A stretch of DNA of 25,602 nucleotides. It comes from Actinomycetes bacterium. Its GTDB lineage: Bacteria; Actinomycetota; Acidimicrobiia; Acidimicrobiales; JAMCPL01. A program made the position numbers and the translations under genes. The notes below the pieces were generated by a model. That model searched no databases. It saw only the letters and a program-made list of their open reading frames with translations, and was not told where the DNA came from. Location: assembly GCA_021846725.1 (NCBI GenBank), contig JAJZWK010000009.1:1-25602 (forward strand), read 5' to 3'. Of this stretch, positions 1-6,350 are shown in pieces; position 1 is the stretch's first letter, and each line of letters begins with the position of its first letter.

Positions 1-762
1 TATCCCTGCCAAAGCAGCAAAAGCAGAAGCAGCAATAAAGGCTGGCCGAAACGTAGACATCGTAGCAGCATGCATAGCTGCCACTCTCGTTGCACTGTGC
101 ACTGTTCCCCCAACTGACGATCTAACAACTCCAGATCTAACAACTCCAGATCTAACAACTCCGGTAACCCCTACAGTTGCAGAAGCGTGAACCTTACCGA
201 CCAAGAGAGCGAGTAGACCTCCGACGAGCGCTCCTATAGAGGACATGAACGCCAAACGACCAAATATAGAATTACGCCACCGCGACGTTGTTGTATCGGT
301 AACAAAAGCCGACTCCGCTGGCTGATAGGGGCCTACCGCGCCAGCGCCAGCGCCAGCGCCACGACCAAAACTACCAAGTGATGCAGCTATAAAAATAAAC
401 AATGTACTGTCCGAGTACGCAAATACCAAACCAGCAGCAGCAGCAAACAATGGTAATACGATTAAAAATGGCCTACGTCCTATACGGTCTGACAGAAGGC
501 CAATGAACGACGATAAAACAGCAGAGGTCAAGGCAACAGCCAGAAATAGTATTCCCAGCTTTAAGGCGCTAAAACCCTGAATGGCCAGATAGATAGGTAC
601 CACCACCCCTGCCAGTGCCCTTGCTACACTGATAGAGCCACGAGCAGCCATAACAATTGCCATATCCCTGTTCATCCACTCTGGGAACATCCATCCGCGT
701 ATACTCTTTTTCGCACGGCCAAACGGGGCACTATTTTCGCTGTCAAGCATGGTACCACTCAT
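1..762 (-). CDS. MFS transporter, N-terminal part (cut by window edge)
   Basis: This is an integral membrane permease of the major facilitator superfamily; the substrate cannot be told from the part seen. The reading frame is open from the start at 762 to the window edge (254 codons), with no stop. Visible features are a short cytoplasmic N-terminus, a first hydrophobic segment (ARALAGVVVPIYLAIQGF), and then the MFS loop 2-3 signature GLLSDRIGRRP, which is the main ground for the call. At least three further hydrophobic segments follow. Two low-complexity stretches lie in loops: a Gly-Ala run (GRGAGAGAGAVG) and a GVVRS repeat encoded by a 15-bp tandem repeat. ATG at 762 and an in-frame ATG at 750 are both possible starts; neither has a clear ribosome binding site. 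It is divergent from murA. Confidence 0.8.
   Translation of the reverse strand, partial: MSGTMLDSENSAPFGRAKKSIRGWMFPEWMNRDMAIVMAARGSISVARALAGVVVPIYLAIQGFSALKLGILFLAVALTSAVLSSFIGLLSDRIGRRPFLIVLPLFAAAAGLVFAYSDSTLFIFIAASLGSFGRGAGAGAGAVGPYQPAESAFVTDTTTSRWRNSIFGRLAFMSSIGALVGGLLALLVGKVHASATVGVTGVVRSGVVRSGVVRSSVGGTVHSATRVAAMHAATMSTFRPAFIAASAFAALAGI
121..165. repeat. 15-bp tandem repeat, three units, inside the MFS gene
   Basis: The unit tctaacaactccaga occurs at 121-135 and 136-150, with a diverged third copy at 151-165. On the minus strand it reads as repeated G-V-V-R-S in a loop of the permease. Unit length is a multiple of three, so copy-number change would keep the frame. A second in-frame repeat, ccagcg three times at 341-358, encodes the Gly-Ala run. 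Confidence 0.85.
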
Positions 763-1003
763 TCGTTAAAGATTAGCAGTTTCGCCATGGCAGGCAATCT
801 GAGCAAGGTACCACTCTAACGACAGCTAAGAGCAATCCTGTAATATCGGTAGTAATAGCCGCATAACCTGTAGTTAAATAAACGGGCATTGACTATCCAG
901 GGAGGATAATCGGGAGGAAGGGAGGGATGGAGAAATGGAGAAAGAGGATGTCAAATGAGTTATTCGACCAACATAGCTTGCAAAAAGATAGCATACTTGT
1001 ATT
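763..1003. other. Divergent intergenic region between MFS gene and murA
   Basis: The sequence ggtaccactc occurs at 751-760 and again at 808-817, the first copy inside the MFS start region. A strongly purine-rich stretch at 901-948 contains several GGAGG-like cores. A TTGACT at 889-894 is followed by GATAAT at 905-910, but the 10-nt spacing is too short for a normal promoter. The only well-placed Shine-Dalgarno sequence (GAGG 944-947) precedes a short ORF at 955-1014, not murA itself. Confidence 0.5.
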
Positions 1004-1014
1004 GTGATGTGTGA
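955..1014 (+). other. Possible 19-codon leader ORF overlapping the murA start
   Basis: ATG at 955 lies 7 nt after GAGG (944-947), and the frame stops with TGA at 1012-1014, past the murA GTG at 1004. The product would be MSYSTNIACKKIAYLYCDV. murA has no ribosome binding site of its own, so coupled translation through this ORF is conceivable. ORFs this short are common by chance. Confidence 0.25.
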
Positions 1015-2362
1015 ATCCAACGCCAGACAATCAGGTAATTTCATTATTTCTCCAAACGGTCCTCTTCATGGAGTCATAGACGCAGGAGGGGCAAAAAACT
1101 CCGTATTAAAATTGATGACAGCATGCCTGCTTGCAGAAGGCACACACGTATTGCAAAACGTACCATACATCCAGGATGTATCTATCATGTCAGACCTCTT
1201 GGAGGCACTTGGGGCCAAGGTGTATAGACGTGGCCAGGTGACTACCGGTTTAGGACCAGAAAGAGATATCCATACAGACTCAACAGCCGCAACTACAGAT
1301 GACGACTTGATCATAGAAACACCCGCTACAATTCTACCTGAAGCGCCATACGAGTTAGTAGAAAAGATACGGGCATCCATAGTGGTACTCGGCCCACTGA
1401 CTAGTCGCACAGGGAAAGCCAGGTTACCTCTTCCTGGCGGTGACGACTTCGGAGAGCGTCCCGTGGACATGCATATAGATTCACTCTCCCTAATGGGAGT
1501 TCAATTCAAATCGACCCACGGGCATATAGAGGCAACGGTGCCAGGAGGTCGTATGACTGGTAACAGGATTGTTTTGGAGTATCCGAGCCATACCGCAACC
1601 GATAATATCCTTATGGCCGCTGTTCTTGCCGATGGTACCACAGTTATCGAAAACGCTGCCAGAGAACCAGAGATAGTAGATTTGGCCACAATGCTTTCAT
1701 CCATGGGCGCCAGAATCAAGGGAGCTGGAACGTCCAGGGTCATAGTAGAAGGAGTACCCACACTACACCCAACAGTGCATAGAACTATATCCGATAGAGT
1801 GGTTGCTGCAACATTCGCAGCCGCTGTGGGGATTGCTGGTGGCGATATTACCATAAGAGATGCTCGGATAGATAACATGGATATGATTGTAAGAAAGATG
1901 ACCAACATGGGATTACATGTATCTCACTCACGATCGCATCCCGGCATCCGCATATATAAGGATGAGAACATCAGACTGCACAGCGTTGACGTATCTACAC
2001 TACCCTATCCTGGAGTAGCAACTGACTACGCACCATTCATCGTTACCATGCTATCCATAGCCGACGGGGTCGGAATAGTAAGTGAGAACCTCTTCTCTGG
2101 CCGTTTTCGCTACGTAGACGAATTAATCAAGCTCGGTGCCAATATCTCTACCGAAGGACACCATGCAGTAGTCAGAGGTACCGATCGACTCATTGGTACG
2201 ACAGTAAAAGCTCCAGATATACGCGGTGGAGCAGCTCTGGTACTGGCAGGATTAGTAGCCGAGGGAGAAACAGTAGTGACAAACACTATGCATATAGACC
2301 GAGGATATGAGGATTTTGCTGGAAAACTCTCCTCTCTTGGTGCGAATATAAAAAGGATATGA
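1004..2362 (+). CDS. murA: UDP-N-acetylglucosamine 1-carboxyvinyltransferase (MurA), Asp active-site form
   Basis: MurA transfers enolpyruvate from PEP to UDP-GlcNAc, the first committed cytoplasmic step of peptidoglycan synthesis. The 452-residue product has the family N-terminus GPLHGVIDAGGAKNSVLK (19-36), the loop RASIVVLGPL (123-132), the active-site loop LPLPGGDDFGERPVDMH (141-157) and the C-terminal RGYEDFAGKLSSLGA. The residue normally Cys (Cys115 in E. coli), the target of fosfomycin, is Asp here: Asp147, codon 1442-1444. The same replacement occurs in mycobacterial and chlamydial MurA, which remain active but are insensitive to the drug. The protein is somewhat long; an extra segment around residues 77-108 accounts for this. 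The start is GTG 1004 or the adjacent ATG 1007; an in-frame TAG at 989-991 limits further extension, and neither start has a clear Shine-Dalgarno sequence. Confidence 0.97.
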   Translation: MMCESNARQSGNFIISPNGPLHGVIDAGGAKNSVLKLMTACLLAEGTHVLQNVPYIQDVSIMSDLLEALGAKVYRRGQVTTGLGPERDIHTDSTAATTDDDLIIETPATILPEAPYELVEKIRASIVVLGPLTSRTGKARLPLPGGDDFGERPVDMHIDSLSLMGVQFKSTHGHIEATVPGGRMTGNRIVLEYPSHTATDNILMAAVLADGTTVIENAAREPEIVDLATMLSSMGARIKGAGTSRVIVEGVPTLHPTVHRTISDRVVAATFAAAVGIAGGDITIRDARIDNMDMIVRKMTNMGLHVSHSRSHPGIRIYKDENIRLHSVDVSTLPYPGVATDYAPFIVTMLSIADGVGIVSENLFSGRFRYVDELIKLGANISTEGHHAVVRGTDRLIGTTVKAPDIRGGAALVLAGLVAEGETVVTNTMHIDRGYEDFAGKLSSLGANIKRI

Positions 2363-2436
2363 ACGTTAACTAAGCCTACTTGCTGTGCATCTATTCAACC
2401 ATTTCATCAACTTTGGCTAACCCAACGTATATGTCT

Positions 2437-2463
2437 TTAGAAATCAAGTTACTTTGCCGATAA
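2437..2463 (+). promoter_or_regulatory. Candidate sigma-28 (FliA/WhiG-type) promoter before the flagellar genes
   Basis: GCCGATAA at 2456-2463 matches the sigma-28 -10 consensus exactly. It lies 174 nt upstream of flbD, the first gene of a flagellar cluster. The -35 element is weak: ttagaaat at 2437-2444 stands where TAAAGTTT would be expected. The rest of the 2363-2637 gap shows nothing else I recognise. Confidence 0.45.
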
Positions 2464-2637
2464 TAAAATGGCGTGATGCTTGATGCCTACTGATGTGAAC
2501 TACTGACGCAAGCTATCAGAAATGAACATCGTGTCTGCAAAAGAGTAATCACATACTAGAAAAGATTGAATGGTTGCACTATAGGACATTAGGACAGGGC
2601 ATTGAGGTGCAGCGTAGTGATGTAGTAAGGTAAGTGA

Positions 2638-2985
2638 ATGATTGAATTAACTAGGATCAACGGTGAGAAAATGCTGATCAATGCAGAGTTGGTGGAACGC
2701 GCCGAAGAAACTCCTGATACAGTCATCACGCTTACAGATGGTACGAAGTACGTAGTATCAGAGCATATAGCCGAGATACAGCAAAAAGTCCAGCTGTACA
2801 AGGCAGGCATAATGGCATTAGCACAACGGATGATGGACGACTTGGACATAAGTGACGTTCATCTGCGACTTATTTACGGTGAAGAGCACAAGAAGGAAAG
2901 CACTAATGATACTAAAACTGCCAGCACTGAAACGACAACCACGAATAGCAATGAATCCATGTCACATCCGGAGGCCGGGCTCTGA
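2638..2985 (+). CDS. flbD: Flagellar protein FlbD family
   Basis: FlbD (FlbD/SwrD family) is a small protein encoded next to motA in many flagellar loci; in Bacillus its homologue SwrD raises stator-driven torque. The first 45 residues fit the family closely: MIELTRINGEKMLINAELVE, then EETPDTVITLTDGTKYVVSE. The family usually spans about 60-80 residues. This one has 115, with a helical middle (about 45-80) and a Ser/Thr/Asn-rich, probably disordered tail (about 88-115). It is the first gene of the flbD-motA-motB-fliL set. Its stop codon overlaps the start of a 25-codon ORF (TGATG at 2983-2987). The ribosome binding site is poor (taaggtaagtga before ATG). Confidence 0.85.
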   Translation: MIELTRINGEKMLINAELVERAEETPDTVITLTDGTKYVVSEHIAEIQQKVQLYKAGIMALAQRMMDDLDISDVHLRLIYGEEHKKESTNDTKTASTETTTTNSNESMSHPEAGL

Positions 2986-3062
2986 TGCACTCGATAAAAT
3001 CACATGGTAGTAATACTAGGAATGGTAATAATAATGGTAGTAGTCATGGAGGCATGATATGA
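2985..3062 (+). CDS. Possible 25-residue peptide bridging flbD and motA
   Basis: ATG 2985-2987 overlaps the flbD stop by one base and has GGAGG at 2970-2974 ten bases upstream. The frame ends with TGA 3060-3062, which overlaps the motA ATG at 3059-3061 (ATGA). The peptide MHSIKSHGSNTRNGNNNGSSHGGMI is rich in Ser, Asn, Gly and His and is encoded by an AT-rich tract of repeated ggtagt/ggtaat triplets. Its position suits translational coupling, with ribosomes passing from flbD to motA. No homologue is recognised, and a chance ORF in simple-sequence DNA cannot be excluded. Confidence 0.35.
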   Translation: MHSIKSHGSNTRNGNNNGSSHGGMI

Positions 3063-3856
3063 AAAAGGACACGCTATCGCCAATAGTAATTATCGGCGCA
3101 ATAATGATCGTATTCTTGGCCACAATTATGGACGGAACCAACCCAATGGTCATGTTCAAGCCGGCTCCCATGCTACTTATATTTGGTGGATCAATACTTG
3201 CATCCATAGCGGGTATTATGCGCTCTGATTTCAAAGCAGTAAAGGCTGCAGGTAAAAAGGTCATGAAGGTGGACACAGTGGATCCACAAAAAGACCTGGA
3301 TACAATCATACATCTCACAGAGGTGGCAAGACGCGAGGGGCTATTGGCCCTGGAAAAGGCCGCAAGCGACATAGATGACCCGTTCTTCAGAAAAGGCATA
3401 GAGATGACGGTAGACGGTGTAGATCCTGAAGAAATACGTGAAATTCTGGAAGCTGAGATTGATGGACTAGAGGACAGACACAAGGCAGGAGCGAAATTCT
3501 TCACCGATCTCGGCGGCTTCTCACCAACCTTGGGCATTATCGGTACCGTCATTGGTCTGGTAGCCGTTCTTGGCAGTCTGACCAACCCTGGACAACTTGG
3601 CCCTAAGATTGCCAGCGCATTCACGGCCACGCTATGGGGTATTCTGATGGCCAACTTGGTATGGCTTCCCATATCGAACAAGCTCCAAAGAGCCAGCTCT
3701 CTGGAGCTTACCAGCAAGAGACTTATCCTGGATGGAATACTGGCCATCCAAGCAGGAAGTAGCCCAAGAATGGTACAAGCAAGACTCCAGTGCTACATTG
3801 CACCAAAAGACAGGGTCGATGTCAGAGATACTCGCAAGCAAGGTGAGGCTGCATGA
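3059..3856 (+). CDS. motA: Flagellar motor stator protein MotA
   Basis: MotA forms the pentameric membrane ring of the flagellar stator and works with MotB to turn ion flow into torque. The 265-residue product has four hydrophobic segments (about 5-24, 36-54, 152-175 and 187-205). The large cytoplasmic loop carries the conserved ARREGLLALE region (90-99), whose Arg and Glu correspond to the charged residues that touch FliG. The conserved prolines are present in GGFSPTLGIIGTVIGL (Pro156) and NLVWLPISNKL (Pro204). The start is supported by GGAGG at 3048-3052. motB follows after 155 nt. The C-terminal 30 residues are basic and look cytoplasmic. Whether protons or sodium drive it is not decided. 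Confidence 0.96.
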   Translation: MKKDTLSPIVIIGAIMIVFLATIMDGTNPMVMFKPAPMLLIFGGSILASIAGIMRSDFKAVKAAGKKVMKVDTVDPQKDLDTIIHLTEVARREGLLALEKAASDIDDPFFRKGIEMTVDGVDPEEIREILEAEIDGLEDRHKAGAKFFTDLGGFSPTLGIIGTVIGLVAVLGSLTNPGQLGPKIASAFTATLWGILMANLVWLPISNKLQRASSLELTSKRLILDGILAIQAGSSPRMVQARLQCYIAPKDRVDVRDTRKQGEAA

Positions 3857-4011
3857 TGAGCACTTACGTGACACTTATATCATGCAAGAATAATATGGTA
3901 TTCGGTGAACTTCCGGATCCGACGAGTAATTATACGCAAAAGATAAGGGTTACTCAGCGTACCACACATGTACCACAAACGATATAAGGTCATATGGACA
4001 GGTAAATAAGA

Positions 4012-4845
4012 ATGGCCAAAAGTACCAAACATAAATCAGGAGAGGCAGGAGGGGGTCACGAAGCAGCGGGAATGATGCGGTGGCTGCTTACTTATGCAGA
4101 CATGATCACCTTACTGCTGGCTCTTTTCGTGGTGTTGTTCGCCATGTCTACTATTAATGTACGCAAATTCGAGGCTCTGGAGATGGGCCTGAAACAGACC
4201 TTTGATCCGAATCCGGGCGTACTTACCGGAGCTGCAAAGTTGCTGAAGGAGCCACAACTCACTCAATCCAGCGCTACGAATGTATCGTCATTCGTAAAAA
4301 ACGTTACCCACAATGTGCAAAACAGCCCCGGGTCTGCCGGCTCTACCACCACCAGCAGCAACGGTAGCGGCATACTACCTATGTCAGCTATCGCGCAACG
4401 TCTCCAACAGGCTCTGTCAAAAGCGGGACTGGCAAATCAGGGAATTACAGTTACCACTGAGAGAAGAGGTGTAGTAGTCAGGGTTCTGGACGACCAGGTG
4501 TTCTATGGAACCGATCATGCCAGCCTAAATGCCGTCGGAGCACGGGTAGTCGACGTGATAGGCTCGGTATTGCGTACCTTCCAAAACAACGTAGTAGTAG
4601 AAGGCTATGCCGACAGCCAACCAATCACCGGCGGACCATACCCCTCCAACTATGCACTATCGGCCATGAGGGCTATCAATGTACTGGAACGCCTTGTACA
4701 CTACGATTCGATCCCAGAAACAAGGCTGTCTGCCCAGGCATTTGGGTCTACCCATCCTGTTGCGCCAAATACCACTCCACAGAATATGGCATTGAACAGA
4801 AGAGTAGACATAGTAGTATTGAATTCAGGTCAAGGAAGGTCGTAA
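4012..4845 (+). CDS. motB: Flagellar motor stator protein MotB
   Basis: MotB is the peptidoglycan-anchored stator subunit that provides the ion-binding aspartate. The 277-residue product has a short basic cytoplasmic N-terminus and one membrane helix, WLLTYADMITLLLALFVVLF (24-43); Asp30 in YAD corresponds to the essential Asp32 of E. coli. A Ser/Thr/Gly-rich linker of about 60 residues follows, including SSTTTSSNGSG-like sequence around 104-120. The C-terminal OmpA-like peptidoglycan-binding domain has VVVEGYADSQPI and NRRVDIVVL. It lies between motA and fliL, as is usual. The last 16 nt of the gene, including the TAA stop, are duplicated 31 nt downstream, directly before fliL. Confidence 0.96.
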   Translation: MAKSTKHKSGEAGGGHEAAGMMRWLLTYADMITLLLALFVVLFAMSTINVRKFEALEMGLKQTFDPNPGVLTGAAKLLKEPQLTQSSATNVSSFVKNVTHNVQNSPGSAGSTTTSSNGSGILPMSAIAQRLQQALSKAGLANQGITVTTERRGVVVRVLDDQVFYGTDHASLNAVGARVVDVIGSVLRTFQNNVVVEGYADSQPITGGPYPSNYALSAMRAINVLERLVHYDSIPETRLSAQAFGSTHPVAPNTTPQNMALNRRVDIVVLNSGQGRS

Positions 4846-4876
4846 GTTTAACAGGCAAGATCAAGGAAGGTCGTAA
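4830..4876. repeat. 16-bp direct repeat at the motB-fliL junction
   Basis: The sequence tcaaggaaggtcgtaa occurs exactly at 4830-4845, covering the motB stop codon, and at 4861-4876, ending just before the fliL ATG. The second copy supplies the purine-rich GGAAGG that serves as the fliL ribosome binding site. The arrangement looks like a local duplication of the motB 3' end. Confidence 0.9.
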
Positions 4877-5404
4877 ATGGCAGTATCTATTTCAGGACCG
4901 GGAACCAGGCAGTCTACCAGCTCATCCAGCGGAGCCAAGGGTCAAGTCGTCGATGAAGAGAAACCAAAGAGTAAAAAAAAGCTACTCATCATAGTAATCG
5001 CTGTCGTCCTGCTACTTGCAATAGGATACCTTGGAGTAACCAAGGTGATAATGAAGCCTGTGCCTCACTATGGTCCCAATAATCCCCCCGCCAATACCAC
5101 AACCTATTCGCTCCCAAGCGAAACTCTCAACTTGGCAGATGGTAGCCTTCTACAGGTAACTGTAGCGCTACAATTGACAGCAGCAGCAAACGCAAAGTCG
5201 ATTAGCGCATTCAATCCTCAATTGGAAAATGCACTGATCCAAGACTGTGGAACCTGGACATATCACAGGCTACTCGCCCCTAACGGCAAGACGCTCTTAT
5301 CCCAGCAACTTCTCCACAGCTTCCAGGACATACTAAAACCAGTCGATGGTGGCGAGCAGGTAAGTGAGGTGTATTTCACGGCCTTTACCCTACAGGCTGC
5401 TTGA
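4877..5404 (+). CDS. fliL: Flagellar basal body-associated protein FliL
   Basis: FliL is a single-pass membrane protein that surrounds or supports the flagellar stator. The 175-residue product has a Ser-rich, lysine-ended cytoplasmic N-terminus (to about 35) and one strong membrane helix, LLIIVIAVVLLLAIGYLGV (36-54). Its extracytoplasmic FliL domain contains ETLNLADGSLLQVTVALQL and ends in VSEVYFTAFTLQAA, a normal FliL C-terminus. The GGAAGG at 4864-4869 lies 7 nt before the ATG and supports the start. The codons before the helix contain an A8 run (near 4975), which could be slippery. It is the last flagellar gene here; fliM and other genes that often follow are absent. Confidence 0.9.
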   Translation: MAVSISGPGTRQSTSSSSGAKGQVVDEEKPKSKKKLLIIVIAVVLLLAIGYLGVTKVIMKPVPHYGPNNPPANTTTYSLPSETLNLADGSLLQVTVALQLTAAANAKSISAFNPQLENALIQDCGTWTYHRLLAPNGKTLLSQQLLHSFQDILKPVDGGEQVSEVYFTAFTLQAA

Positions 5405-5461
5405 TTGCCCTGGTAGAATCGGTCAAGACCATCTCACAACAAACGATACTATCCTTGGAAG

Positions 5462-5565
5462 TTAAACTGTTGTGTGCACCAGTCAGCCAGATGTGTGCAC
5501 CAAACCGAATGAGCTTGCACTAATACCAGTAAATTAAACTGTTGTATGCACCAGTCAGCCAGATG
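5462..5565. repeat. 32-bp direct repeat, two copies
   Basis: Copies at 5462-5493 and 5534-5565 begin ttaaactgttg and end gtcagccagatg; they differ at a single base (g in the first, a in the second). The period is 72 bp. The motif tgtgcacca is itself repeated next to the first copy. No gene covers either copy. Confidence 0.88.
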
Positions 5566-5682
5566 CAAATGCCAAAATTCGAAGATGCAAGTACAAATAC
5601 TATCTTACTACTCGCTCCTGGCTACTCAACTGCTCCGACCGTAATAACAACTAGCAAACAATATTACTGGCAAGTTGCTTCC

Positions 5683-5706
5683 AAGTGCTTGCAAAGGTAA
5701 GCACTT
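5683..5706. promoter_or_regulatory. Inverted repeat upstream of whiB, possible operator
   Basis: AAGTGCTT at 5683-5690 and AAGCACTT at 5699-5706 are perfect 8-bp inverted arms separated by 8 nt. The site is 150 nt before the whiB start, so it could be an operator or an RNA stem. The arm order is the reverse of the CIRCE element bound by HrcA, so it is not that site. Confidence 0.4.
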
Positions 5707-5855
5707 AATGCTAAGATTAGTTGTAGTAACGGATACGGCGGAACGTAGAAAGTGGATAGTTGAGTAGGTATGAATTTTGTTCCTCGGTATCTGAGGATAG
5801 CTTCGGAGCATGATAAACAACCTGCAATGTTATTGAGTCCATGGAGGATATTACG

Positions 5856-6164
5856 ATGGCCCTGATGTGGAATCGACCAATAGAATGGGATGCAGATGAG
5901 TGGCGCAAGTTGGCTGCATGCAAGAATACCGAACCAGACTTGTTCTTCCCGGTTGGAACTACAGGTCTGGCTGTAGATCAGATAGAGGCAGCTAAGCAGG
6001 TATGCTACAAATGCGAGGTCATTGAGGAATGTTTAGATTTTGCTATTGCAACCAACCAGGAGTCAGGAATCTGGGGTGGAACATCCGAAGAAGAGAGACA
6101 CCATCTGCGCAAAGTGTGGTTGGCTACCCAGTACCAGTCAAATCACACCGATAAGCATCAATAA
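5856..6164 (+). CDS. WhiB-family iron-sulfur transcriptional regulator
   Basis: WhiB proteins are small actinobacterial regulators that hold a [4Fe-4S] cluster and usually act by binding the principal sigma factor. The four cluster cysteines are Cys22 (AACKNTEPDLFFP), Cys50 and Cys53 (CYKC) and Cys59 (EECLDFA). The family turn GIWGGTSEEER follows at 71-81, and a basic C-terminal end includes RHHLRK. GGAGG at 5843-5847 lies 8 nt before ATG 5856, so this start is preferred over ATG 5841, which contains that Shine-Dalgarno sequence within its own first codons. The length, 102 residues, suits WhiB1/WhiB2-like members, but the subclass cannot be fixed by eye. It stands alone between the flagellar block and a convergent frhB-like gene. 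Confidence 0.95.
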   Translation: MALMWNRPIEWDADEWRKLAACKNTEPDLFFPVGTTGLAVDQIEAAKQVCYKCEVIEECLDFAIATNQESGIWGGTSEEERHHLRKVWLATQYQSNHTDKHQ

Positions 6165-6218
6165 ACGTCGTACTACGCCTTCTTCTGTCCTTGGACGCCT
6201 ACCGGACTCCCAAGAAGT

Positions 6219-6256
6219 AGGTACGTCATGCCATTGACAGGATAGATTACTGAGTT
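6219..6256 (+). repeat. Possible remnant of the interspersed inverted-repeat element
   Basis: acgtcatgccattgacagga resembles the right-hand core of the element found at 12046-12159 and 24162-24308 (AACGTCATGCTATTTACAGGA type). No clear left half or terminal repeat is seen, so this is at most a degenerate fragment downstream of whiB. Confidence 0.3.
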
Positions 6257-6350
6257 GAAGGGCTGTAACTTGGTAAGTTGGCTAGGACACCAAACTATCA
6301 AACAAATGTGATACCCCCTCAGTCCACTGTACTTAGCTGGTAATCAAAGT

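Larger units (their letters stand above)
5405..5855. other. Intergenic region fliL-whiB
   Basis: This gene-free stretch holds a 32-bp direct repeat (5462-5565) and an inverted repeat (5683-5706). The upper part of the region is the expected place for whiB regulation, but I found no convincing -35/-10 pair. A short CCTC...GAGG stem lies at 5782-5796. No T-tailed terminator is visible after fliL. Confidence 0.5.

Noticed and set aside
889..910. TTGACT ... GATAAT as the murA promoter
   Set aside because: The spacer is only 10 nt, too short for a sigma-70-type promoter.
3016..3747. A 243-codon open frame on the minus strand opposite motA
   Set aside because: It lies wholly against motA, which has full family motifs. 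The frame's translation is Ser-rich with no recognisable domain, and it has no ribosome binding site.
4973..4983. A8 run in fliL as a programmed frameshift site
   Set aside because: The normal frame encodes a complete FliL; no alternative frame gives a sensible product. A similar A8 in etfB is also without consequence.
5395..5420. Stem after fliL as a rho-independent terminator
   Set aside because: The pairing (CTAC-AGG with CCT-GGTAG) is interrupted and no T-run follows; I found no convincing T-tailed terminator after any gene here.
5683..5706. Inverted repeat considered as a CIRCE operator for HrcA
   Set aside because: CIRCE is TTAGCACTC-N9-GAGTGCTAA; here the arms are AAGTGCTT and AAGCACTT with 8 nt between, the reverse arrangement, and the next gene is whiB, not a chaperone gene.
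5841..5855. ATG 5841 as the whiB start
   Set aside because: The GGAGG at 5843-5847 would be within the coding sequence; it is ideally placed for ATG 5856.
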